Below are positions 52,714-64,000 of a stretch of 64,000 bases of DNA, one piece after another. How positions within the stretch are numbered: the first letter of the stretch is position 1; each line of letters starts with the position of its first letter. Made by a program: the position numbers and the translations under genes. Source of the DNA: Brachionus manjavacas (taxonomy: Eukaryota > Rotifera > Eurotatoria > Ploima > Brachionidae); assembly GCA_019054805.1 (NCBI GenBank), contig JAHQIY010000003.1:3658001-3722000 (forward strand). The letters are read 5' to 3'. Below the pieces are notes generated by a model, which was not told the DNA's origin, did no database searches, and saw only the letters and a program-made list of their open reading frames with translations.

Positions 52714-54794
52714 AGCCTCAATTAAGCTCACGAATATTTAATTTATTATTTATTATTTTTTATTTATTTATTTATATTTATATTTATATTTAGTTTTTAA
52801 TACCATCATATAATTTAATTATTTAAAAAATCCAAGCGTGAAAAAGTTAAGTAACTTTCTAACACCTCTCTAGATTATGGAAGGTAAAAAATTTAATTTT
52901 GAAAAATTCCTTATAATTAGAATAAAACACTTTTTTAGGGTCAATATTAAAAAAAATATTTAATAACACATAATTAATAATAAACGAGTCAAAGAGATAA
53001 ATTCAATTAAATTTACAAAAATTAATTTTCTTTTCATATATATTTTAACTTATTTTTTTTTATTTTTTGATTAATTTTAATAATGTGAATGAACTGTTCT
53101 CTTTACCTTTTAATAAATAATCATTACTTCAAATTCAAATTAGTTTAGTTTTTATTCTAAATTTTAGCTCGAGACAGATATTAAGTCTTTAGTATCTTAT
53201 GACTTAATTCAAATTTTTTAATTAAATTATTTTATTTCCTTTCATTTTTTAATATTAAGACTAAATTTTAAAATACTCTGAAATCCTGAGACTGATTATC
53301 ATCTGACTCAGTTTTATTAGAGAAAACCTAACTATTTTTTTTTAAAAATAATAATCAAAACTTTTAGACGCTTCATTTTTCAGGAGAAAAAAAATCAAAA
53401 ATAAAGTATTTTAATTTTATTTTATTTAATCTCATAATTAATTGTAAGATTTTCTTAGTTTTCCAAAAATATTAGCTACTTTTAATCTAAAATCTAGATT
53501 ATTTTAAATGTAAAATAAATAAAGCTGATCCAAAATAATGGCTAATTTTGTTAAATAAAAATTAATTTAATTTATGAAGAGTCGGAATTAAGAAATTCTT
53601 AAAAGTTAAATTCTTTAAATTAAAAACCGTCTCAAGTGTTACAAAGTTATTTTTTTTCACACTGGAACTACCGAAAATAACCAGAAAATTGCAAAAAAAA
53701 AGAGACAAAAATTATCGTATAAAAAATGAATTAATTTGTAGACTTAAAAGAACATCTAGCCAATATTATTAAAAAAAATCTAAAATAAAATTTTGCATTC
53801 TAAATATAAATAAAATACTTAAAGAGGCTAAATTCCTAATTACTAAGGCATAGTTGTCACAGATAGGAGTTCAAGTAGAAATTATTATTCAAAATGTCTA
53901 TGCTGTTGGATTCAAGTACTGATTTGGCCTTCCAAACAAAGTCACTTAATAAATTAATAAACAGGTTCAGATCCCAGTGAAATCATGAAATTAATTTTTG
54001 AAATTTATTCAAACTCTATTTTAATGGCTATTTTAAATGGCAAAAATTGGCCGAATTCAATAAATTAATAAAAAATTAAAAAATTTTTTAAAAAATATAT
54101 TTTTTTTATTTAAAACATTTATAATTCTCAACAACAAAAAAACAAGATTCATGAAGAATTTAATTGAAGAGAGGCAGTTCTTCACAAAAATCAATTCGAA
54201 TTAACTTTTCAAGTTCATTAAGTCTTGGAGCATAAAACTCGTTTTTATTTAGAAAAGAAAAATAATAAATTTATTCAATCGATTGAAAACTGTGTGTATA
54301 TTTTTATTAAAAAAGAAAGAATATAAAAATAATCGAACAACAGAGATTTATCACGTAGAGCTAGTTAACAAAAATGCGCAAAACAAAGTAAAATATTTAT
54401 TCTGTTTTAGGTTGGTTTAGCTAATATCTTAAGATGTTAGTCTTTGGCTTAATATTTTATGATTAATACTTAATGAAAAGGAAGTAAATTGAAAATACAC
54501 ACAAGAAGCTAGCAACAACAAAAAATTTCAAATTATAATTAATCCCAACTAAGTCAATATGTAAATTGAAATTCGTTTCAATTTTTTCTTCTTGTTTGCT
54601 CTCTATTTTCCATGTTGATTTATCTATTATTTCAAAATATTTATTATGTAGATTTTTTCGAATTATTTTCCCTTTTGATTAACTATCTAACTAACCAGCA
54701 CTTATAACAAACAAGTTAATTAGTCCCCTAATCATAGCTCAACATATCTTACTGGGTTCTTCTTAAAAAGTTTTAGGACTCGTCTTTTGCTGTA
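52714..54794. other. Intergenic with T/A microsatellite
   Basis: TTTATTTATTTATATTTATA repeats at about 52741-52792. The rest is AT-rich and without gene signals. Confidence 0.4.
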
Positions 54795-55290
54795 ATTTCC
54801 TTATCTAAAAGCAGTTTAGAGTGGAAGCTGGTGTCAAGCAAGGTGGGTCCTGTCTTCCTTTCTGTTCAATGTCCAGAGTTGTTTAAAAATCATAAAGTCA
54901 AAGTCATTAGTAAGAAATTTATTTTTTTTTTAAAGTCTTTTATATGAAAAAATAGAAGAAAAGTGGACATAAAAGATAGCACAAAATGAACAATAATTAC
55001 TGAAATTAAAAAAAATCAACATTTAAAATTAAATATTTTATTAAATTTTTTAGAAAACACTTAAACTTAGTCTTATTTATTAAATTTTATTTTTTTTAAC
55101 TTTTTTTTTACATCGCCTTTAAGGCGATGAGATTAATAATTAAAAATAAAAAAAATAGTTTATGCAGACGATATCATTCTGATAAGTCCCAATAATTCTC
55201 AGCTACAAAACTTTTAAATACTTGTAAAATTTTTGGCTAAAAATTGAGCATGAAATTCAACCCCATTAAATATCTTAGACTTAGATTCGC
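54795..55290 (+). pseudogene. Degraded LINE reverse transcriptase relic
   Basis: FRVEAGVKQGGSC at about 54818 matches the 'G(V/I)(K/R)QG' strand preceding the active site. After a 250-bp AT-rich interruption, IVYADDIILISPNNSQLQNF at about 55154 contains an intact YADD active site. Several stops and shifts follow. It is probably an RTE- or L1-like LINE, different from the CR1-like copies. Confidence 0.55.
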
Positions 55291-58180
55291 TTTTATTCAA
55301 ATCAGATGCGAGTTGCATTAAATTTAGGAAAAAAAGCCTGAAAAAGTCACAGTATAACTTTGACTTGAAAATTTTTTTTTAAACTTGTTTCAAAAATTAA
55401 AGTCAAGAATTCAAAAAAAAACCTCATAAGTCAAAATTTTTGTCTGCCTTAATTTCTTTTTCAAAATAATGGGTCCTACTAAAACATTGCCCCCCAATTT
55501 TTTTAAATTTCCTGACCACCATCTTTTTGCAAAGCAAAAATATTTTTAAAAGTTTAAATATATTGCTTAGTATGATTATTTTTTTTTTGAAAATTAAATT
55601 AGTTTTTCTCCAAAATTTTTATTTTTTGTGAAAATTGAATATTTTGTTATTTTTAAAAATCTGACACCCTTTTGACCCTCAATTTTATGCGACTGCCCTC
55701 CATCCTAACCCCTTAAATAGAATTTAACGAGCTTTCTAAAAACGAGCTTAGTTTTTCTCCAGAAAGTATATTCTTTGAGATATTTTGGTTAAAATAAAAG
55801 ACCTTGGTTATTTTTGAAATCGAATTTAAAAATTTAATAGGACCGGTAAAAATTGATATTTGAATTTTCTTTTAAAGTTAATTAGTGAACAAAAAAAAAA
55901 TTTTAAAAGAAATTTTAGAAATAAATTAGACACAAACATCTTCAACATATTTTTAAAATTTGTCTTTTTCATTTATCTTTTAATTCATCATTTAATCTCA
56001 TTATTATTAGCCAAGTCATGTCAAAACGACAACAAAACAAGCAACCTGAATCGAAGCATTTAATTATTATATTATCTATTTTTTTAGAATAGCATAAAAA
56101 GAAATAAGTTGAAATCAAAATCTTACCACACAAAGCAGGATTCGATTAAATTAATTCTTTTATGCATTATTTTCTATTTTTTTATTCATTAATTCACTTA
56201 AAAGAATATAACTATAATATGCGTTGGTGAAAAATTCATTCATCAATTTTTTAATTGAAAAAGAAATTAAGACATAAATTTTATTTTTTTTTTAAAAAAA
56301 AAAAAATATGACTTATAATGTTTATTTTTTAAATTCTTGACTTGCACTTGACTTTTGACTTTTATACGAGACTGGTTAAATCTATCGATTTTGTCGTAAA
56401 TACCAACGCAGACTTTGATTTTTACCTTTATGCAATACAGAAATTCGGCAAACTAGAATTTTTGATAAAAATTTGATCAAAACATTTTTAATGCGCAATT
56501 GAATTTAAATGCATTTTTAGAAATTAATTTTTTTCTAAATTTTAAAAGTAAAGATTTGAAATATTACAAAAATGTAAAAATCTGCTCGTTGAAATTTAAT
56601 TGCGCAGTTAAAATTTTTTGATCAAATTTGAAAAATGAATTTTATTTTGTGATAAATTCAAAAAAGTACAAAAGATTCTAAAACTTTAATGAACATTATT
56701 TGTTTTCAAAACCGTCTTCCATCAGCACACTAAATTTTAACTATCTCTCATCTCAAATTGTAAGCATAATGTCCCATGAACCTCAATCAAAAAGCTCCTT
56801 TTCTTCAATTTGAACACTAAAGAGTGGTTTTGAATGAACTAATCAAGAAAAAATGAAGCTCACTTATTGTTCTTTTCTTATTTTCTTATTTCCCTTTTCT
56901 TTTTATATGACAATTTTATTTTCAAATATTTACTAATTTTAATTTTTTTTTAATTATTTAAAAAATATCAATTCAATAATAATAAATGATGAATAAATAG
57001 CTCACAGAGCTTAAAATATATTGCCAAATAAAATTTCAAAAATTTAACTTTTAATTAGTTTTTTTGTAAACATTTAAATAAAATTATTCAAACAAACGCT
57101 TTGTATTAAATCTTATTCAAATTTGTCAACTTAGAAAAAACAAACCCATCGAGCTCACTTAAATTAATTTTAATTTATCTTTAGATTTAAATGCGTAATA
57201 AATCCTATTAGCATTCAAAGTTTTCTCATCATTATTTCCCAAACTGCGCTAGATTTAATTGCCAACTTGAATGAGAATTGACAATTTTAAGAAAAGTGGT
57301 TTTTGACGATAATAAAGTTAAGTGAAAAGTTTAGGAATTGAATTTTTTCCTCTCTTTGTAAAAACCTAATTGTCTAGAGAAAATGCTTGATAAAAATCTT
57401 TAACTCGAACAATAGACTTAAAGGCTTAAATTAATTAACGTGTCTCATCAGCGTTATCACACACAGTTTGCATTATTTTTATGTAATCCAGCTTAGATAC
57501 AATGCGGCAACATAATTCTAGTCTAAAACGAGCTTAACTTTTCTTCATTACTTTCACACTATCAGAACTTTCAGCATTTGTTCTTGTTCTTAGTTTACAA
57601 GCGTTGAGAAAATCATCCAATAATGATAATAAAAATTTATTTAATTCAAATTAACTTTCATCAAGAGAAATACAAAAAAAGCATAAAAATATTAAAAAAA
57701 AAGTTAAATTAAATAAGACGAGATATGAGTTATTGATAAATCATTATTTGGACCAGAAGAATTAATTATGTAAGTAAAGATTTATTTGGAAAATTTTGAC
57801 TTATGTTCACCATGATGAGACTGGACAAAAAAGTAAAATTGTGAATTTTTTGAATAGAATCATTTATTCTTTTATATTTAATGACTTTAATTAAAAGCAA
57901 TATTTTTTTAATTCATTGTGAACACCTTGTTTAGCCAAAAATTTCCTATTTAAATCGGAAACTTAATTGTCACCGTGATAGCTTTTCTTGAAAATTAATT
58001 GAATGATAATTGTATAAAACAAAATTTGAATTTTTTAAAAAAAGATTTTTTTCCAACTTTTGGCGCGACAAAATCTTTGGAAATAAAATTGATAGCAAAG
58101 TTAATTATTCAAAAAAAATCAATCATGTAGTGAATTTAATTTTCCTATTATTTTTGAAAATTTTAAGAGTCTTAATTAAA
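55291..58180. other. Intergenic, AT-rich
   Basis: No coding frame with recognisable product and no TIRs noticed. Frames such as 55860-56063 have the composition of random AT-rich sequence. Confidence 0.4.
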
Positions 58181-58190
58181 GACCATTTAA

Positions 58191-58565
58191 TTGAGAGTCC
58201 TATGTGGAAATAAAAAATTGAAAACTGACTTGACCAAATGTCTTGGGAGATCTGAAGATGAAAAAATATTACCAAGCCATCATCAAATAACAAATAATTT
58301 GATTTTTCGTCCTGTTTGGGAAAATTATTTATGTGTCGTGCACACATCCTTCGAAAAACACAATAACTCTATGGATAAATAACTTGGACCTCTTGTTGAG
58401 ATCTGGACTTTTCAGTAAGCCGTGTGAAATAAAACTAGAAGAAATAAAATAATAGTGATAAACAATCACGGTTGTCCCGGCCGTGTTGAGAGCACTTGGA
58501 ACATTAATAACAGAGTTCCAAGAACATCATTAAAACTGCCTTGCCAAATAAGACCAGGACAAATT
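58191..58565 (+). pseudogene. LINE-derived coding relic
   Basis: 58191-58382 reads TDLTKCLGRSEDEKILPSHH then LCVVHTSFEKHNNSMDK and stop. Further on, at about 58479, another frame reads TITVVPAVLRALGTLITEFQ. That resembles the 'VVPVVIGALGT' motif repeatedly found at the C-terminal end of LINE-encoded proteins in invertebrates. The connection between the two pieces is inferred from proximity. Confidence 0.4.
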
Positions 58566-61500
58566 TAAAAAAAATTAATTTTTAGAGAATGGTCCTTTCA
58601 ATAGGATGCTAAAACTGTCTTTAAACTTTAATCTAAAAAAAAATTATATGCTAATTTAAATCCAGTCCAAATTTTGTTCCGAATGCTGAAAAATAAAAAA
58701 ATTTGTCACATTGGCACTTGTAGGGATGGTTGATTTTAGCTTTTAAAAATATCTATTTATTATTAACCTTTATTTAATTAGTGTAAATTTTTGGCGTTTA
58801 ATTGATTTGTTCTGTTTCAGCCTGAAAACATATCTAAAAATACTCTTGATAAGATATAAAAGAATTTTTAAGCTTAACAAAAAAAGATCGAAAAATAAAA
58901 ATAGCATTTTTTGAATGCCTAAAAGGCACTTATTTGAAACATTTAAAATTAGTAGTCTAGAATCTCTAAAAAACCTCTTTTATAAGGATTAAATAGTTTT
59001 TTTTTCTATCTTCTCTAATATCTTATCCTTAGAAAAGAGGTTTTTTTGCTTCTTAGGCTCAGATGGCTAGCCTTTCTATTCCCAATTACATTTTCTGAAA
59101 TTCATTTAATTGTACGAAGCAAATAAATAATTTTTTTGATTACATGAATGATTAAACTAAACGGAAAATAAATATTAAAATTCTAAAATTTATTTTATTA
59201 TATGTTGGAATATTCATCCAAAAAGTAAAACATACATTAAAAAAAATGTTCAGTCACTAGCTTTACTTTTGATTAATCAATTTACAAAATTTTATTAACG
59301 AAGCTGAGGAGAGTTTAAATAAAAAAAAAAATAAGTTTTAATAGATGTTTAATTTGGAGTGAAAAAAACTACTGCTCGAAATATTTGAAATTTTTACGAA
59401 AAAATTTTTTTTTAAATTCGAATTTTTTCAAAAATTTCTATTTTACTCTAGAAATTTTTGACAAAGCACTCTCTTAAACGAAAAAATGTTATCTAAATGA
59501 TAAAAATAAAATCAATTTTTTCTATTCTTCGCATAAAGATTAAATCAAAAGAAGCCTAATTAAACATTCATAACTAATTTTGATATTTTATGTTTATTCT
59601 TATAATGATGCTGAAATTTTATCAACAAAAATGTTCAGTCTTTTTTATCATTTAAATTCTTTGTGTGATTGCTTTTGATAAAAAAAAGAAATGTAAAGAA
59701 AATTATTTCTACTCAAGTATTGCTTGAAAATTAAGAAAAAAAACGAGACAATATTTCTAGTTTTTTCTATCTAACAATACCTGATTTGGTCTGAGTTAAT
59801 TTTTCTATCTAAATATAAATTTCCTTCCAAATTATAATTAAATCTTGGAGAAAATTAATTTAACAAACAAGTCCCGGAAAAATCGATAATTTAATATTTC
59901 TTGTTTATGAGTTCGTATCCTTAGAATGACAAAAAAAACAAACTCCATGGCGACTGAAGATAGACTTTCAAATTTTGAAAAAAAAAATTAAAAAATATGA
60001 AGATACATCTGTTCGAAACAAACTCTTTTGTATGAAAAATATAAATTTTCAATTTAGGCCTGAAGCGATTAATTAAAATTAAATATTTAACAAAATTTGC
60101 GTCATTTGAAATCAATCGAAATAAATGATTGATTTTTTGAAAAAAGCAAAATTTGTAAACTACCTGGATTGAGAGTCTTAAACGCTTCTAAAAAGCATTT
60201 AAATTGTGATACGAATTCCTAAGTGAAAAAGAATATAGAAAAATTGAGTCAAAAAGAGTATTCATTTATTTAAAGCATCGGAAGCTGATCGAAGCACCAC
60301 TGAGTCAACCACAATCAATTAAATACTTGTATTTGGTTTCCTTCGAATCATGAAAATTTTTTTCATAACCCGAGCTGCCTAATTTACTCTAGAAATAAAT
60401 CGTTGTCGTCATGTGTCTGAATAAGTTAGCACCAAACGGTTCTCATTGAATTAATCATCGCCTAAATTAATTTCACTTGGTTAGACATCATCTGTTTTAT
60501 TAAATAGTTTATTCTCAAATTAAATTTTAATAATCAATAAATCAACTTCATGCAGTTAAAAACTTTTATTAATCGTTTTTATTCTCTACAGCTCTAGTCA
60601 AATACCATTATTTTTTAAAAAAGAAAATTTTTGTTTAAATTTGTAAAATTTAGAAAATCTTAAAAAAATTAATGACTGCATACAATTAATTGAGTATCTA
60701 ATAAAATTTGATTTTTATTATAGTTTTTTTTATTATTAAAATTAAACATAATTGAAAAGAAACGAATAAAATCCAAAAAGATGAATGAAATAATTTTACT
60801 AGAGAGAAAATTTTAAAAAATTAAATTTTAAATGTAAATAATTTAATTCATATTAAAAATGATTCAAATATCTAATAAATAAAATTTTATTCAATATTAT
60901 TCAAGTTAAGTAGAACTACAATCAATGGAAACTATTTTCATGTCACAAAAAGTGAAATTTTGGTGCAACACATTGACATTCCATCTAGGGAAACTTTATG
61001 TTCAGGATAAAACAAACTCAGTTGCAGCCCAAATCGTAATAAAAAGAGGCGCACAAAAATAGTGATCCAAAATTCAAAAATCAACATAAAAAAATTCAAT
61101 CGAATGCATAAATAAATAAATAGATTTATAATTTGTATTGGAAAAATAATTAATTGTTTTTTATTTTTAAGTTGATAAGAAAAATATTAATTAAGTTATG
61201 GAAAATTAATCTAATGCTAAATTTAAACTTGTGATAGTCAGGACAAAAAACATAAGTAAGTTAGAAAAATTTATATTAAAAATTTAGAATGCTAAAATTT
61301 TTAAAAACATGATACATTTTTGTTATAGAATATTTTATAAAATATGTATTTTTTTTTTTAGTTAAAAAATCTTAAAATTGTTTGAATTTTTTTCACATAT
61401 TGTTTACCTTTTAAATAATCTAAAAAAATCTTTTTATGTAATTATTTAAAAAAATGACTTTTTTTATTCTAAGATTTCACCTTTTAAATAAATTTATTTG

Positions 61501-64000
61501 CTTTCGATAATAACTTGGAAAATAATCGATAGAAAAAATTAAACTCTAAAAGAATGGCGAAAAAAAAATGTGTTCAATTCATAATTTGTAAACAGAAAAG
61601 CTCTATTTACTTTCTTTAATTTCCCTAATTCAAATTAATAACATTTTGAAAAAAATAGCAGAATTTTTATAATTAAAAAATTTATTAAGAATTTTTCATT
61701 ATTTGTGAGAGAAATAAAGATCTCTAAATCTTCAAAATTAAAGAATTGAAAATTTAAATTATAAGTCTATTTGATATCTAAAAAATTGTTTTTTATAAAC
61801 CAAATTAAAAAAATACTAAATCCTTTTATCATTAGTAAAATGAACTAAATTGAATATTTTCTTAGTTTTTGAGAGTAACATTTTTTAATCTTAAATTTAA
61901 TAATCCTAAAGAATCAAAATCAAAAACTAAAAAAAATTCAAGATTTTTTCTTAATAAATTCAAGTTAACTCAACTATATCTCCTCATCCCTTATTAAATA
62001 ATCAAAATATACTTTTAACTAAACAAAAATTTAAAGAATATTTTTCAAAAAATTTTTTTATCCAGAAAGTCAAAATACAAAATCAACAAAAAATTGATTT
62101 TTGTTTTTGTCTTTCATTTTCTTGCATCAAAAACATTAAAATATCAACAAAGTTAAAATTAAAGACCAAACTTGTAAAAAAATTAAAATAAATGTCTTTG
62201 AATTCGTGACGAAGCGTGCTAACATTTGTCGACATGATCAATTTTTGAATTTTTTTTTTAAGTCTCTGTCAAAATTTATAAATTTCTATGGCAAGCTTAA
62301 AAAAAAATAGTTTTGGCTTAATTAATTAATATTCAAAAAAATTAACTAATCTTAATTAAAATTTAAATTAAAATCGCGTATTTCTGTCAAAAGCTAGAAA
62401 AATTGAATGTCATTGATTTCTGTGAAAATTCATCTTATATAATTTTAAACAATTAAATGAAATCCTAATTAAATTTTTTTTCAATTTTTTATATCAAAAA
62501 AACTAGCAAACTAAATGCTGCTAATAAATCTTTGGTTCAAAATTAAATAATCTTAAGGAGTAACTTTATAATATTTTTAAACACATGATAAGAAAAATTT
62601 CTTGTCAAAAGCTTAAAAATTTTAGGCAAATCTTGACAATCTAAAATTTAAACTTTTTGGTTGAATTAAAAATTACTGATCTTTTTAATAAATTAATTAA
62701 AATAATTTGTTGTTGTTTATTTTATTTAGTATAGTTTTTTAATATGGTTGAGAATTCAGGGATTAGTGGTGAAAGAACAAAATTAGTAAACAATTAGAAA
62801 AATGGTTGTTTGGAATCAATAAATGAAAAATAATTTTAATTCATGAGATCAAAAATAAAAGACCAAATTTTTCTCACAATTATTTATGAACAAATTTTGC
62901 CTTGAGCTTCAAATTATGGATTCCTCCCAGCAAAATCAATTTTTGGCTGGATACTGAAAGATTTGTCGACATTGTTTAAGCAGACTTAATAACTTAAACA
63001 TAAAGACATTGTAAAAAATAGACAAAAAAAACGAGATATTAGTTATTAATAATAACACTAAAACCCAATTTTTTAAAATTCTTTGTAACATTATTTTATA
63101 GTTTTCTTCAAAAAAAATTAAAATATTTAAATCAAAAAAATTCGTTTGTTTTAACGCAAATTACCAAGATTTTTATTAAAATTGGCGAAAAAAATGTAAG
63201 TTACTTTTATTTAAATTTTTTGACTTTTACGTCAAATAAACGTGATTCTCTTTACGTTCTCATTATTAAACATATTTATTAATTAATTAATATACAAAAA
63301 TAAATAGTAATTTTAAATGATTTTTATGAAGTACTTAAACTGTCATTTGTTAAGAAGGTATTAGTTATTCTTTTTCGTGCTTAATCTTTGAGTATTTAGC
63401 AATTGAAATCTAGAGCTCACACAAAACTTTTAGTGTTCGACAGAATCATTCCGAAATATTATTTTTTAATAAACTTTTTCTAATTTAAAATTTTTGCTTT
63501 TTGATTAACAAACACAAAAACTTTCAAATCTTTAAAAAATCTGAGTAAACTATTGAAACTACAAAATAACAAAATAATTTCAAAGGATATTAGAATTTTA
63601 ATTAAGTGTTACGCCATTATTTAAAAATTAATCATCGAAAATATCCTTATTGAAAATCAGTGAGAGAATAAACATAATTACTGAGAAGGAAAATAATTAT
63701 TAAGAATAAAACACAAAAACATAATTAAAATTTAAAATTTTATTTGAATCAAGAAACACAAGACTAAGATTGACATTTTTAAAACTCTTGAAAGAAAAAC
63801 CAAGAAACATTTTTTGTTAACTTCTTAGTATTTTTTCTCCTCATCATTTAAAGACACTCGAATCTAATTCAAAATTTCATCAATTGTGGGTAAAGTGTCA
63901 TTCATTGAACCTTTTTATGAAATAAACTTAATTATTTAATTACAATTCAGTTCAAAAGGTTTTAAAAAAATTTATGAAGGAAATTTAGTGAACAGAATGA
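58566..64000. other. Long AT-rich stretch without recognised features
   Basis: I found no coding frame, RNA gene, TIR or clear tandem repeat in these 5.4 kb. It could be intron or intergenic sequence. Confidence 0.45.

Noticed and set aside
58566..64000. Hidden exons of a large gene
   Set aside because: I looked for donor/acceptor pairs with coding composition on both strands and found none I could defend.

Overview
This window reads as nuclear DNA of an animal with a very AT-rich, compact genome. Protein genes are intronless or carry very small introns: 48 to 55 bp in most genes, 70 to 128 bp in one unknown gene, with GT-AG ends and intact reading phase. Most of the rest is transposable-element debris. 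A small lophotrochozoan such as a rotifer would fit the gene set (galaxin-like protein, N-myristoylated globin, TMEM229-like protein) and the TE mix, but nothing here fixes the species.

Layout. 1-5037 is a large inverted-repeat element with arms of about 1.2-1.3 kb. 5293-5757 (-) is a TMEM229-like membrane protein. About 7.56-12.99 kb is a decayed KDZ-like DNA transposon whose ends carry inverted minisatellite arrays. 13287-14114 (-) is a secreted galaxin-like protein. 14.4-17.6 kb holds coding relics and a LINE 3' end. 18044-18257 is a TTAA-flanked piggyBac-type MITE. 19245-19700 (-) is a calmodulin-like EF-hand protein, and 20297-20645 (+) an isolated THOC5-like exon.

20874-28432 is bounded by long inverted repeats. 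It encloses a tRNA-derived SINE with target-site duplications, a multi-exon gene of unknown function, an OTU-protease pseudogene and a decayed CR1/Jockey-like LINE. 26815-33698 is an almost identical 3.4 kb tandem duplication. It includes most of a second element (32299-35454) with strikingly GC-rich terminal repeats and an unknown gene whose last four exons (151 codons) splice cleanly in phase. 35.6-36.9 kb is a MULE-like relic interrupted by a truncated LINE. 37255-37879 (-) is a two-exon, N-myristoylated globin that appears to lack both heme-ligand histidines.

From about 38 kb to the end I see no intact gene. The sequence is AT-rich with scattered LINE, gypsy-type and DNA-transposon relics, and 58.6-64.0 kb is featureless to my reading.

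The likely host genes are TMEM229-like, galaxin-like, EF-hand and globin; they look functionally unrelated. Most other coding traces belong to mobile elements. The strongest candidates for something undescribed are the two long-TIR elements carrying multi-exon genes of unknown family, the KDZ element with higher-order minisatellite ends, and the globin without heme ligands.
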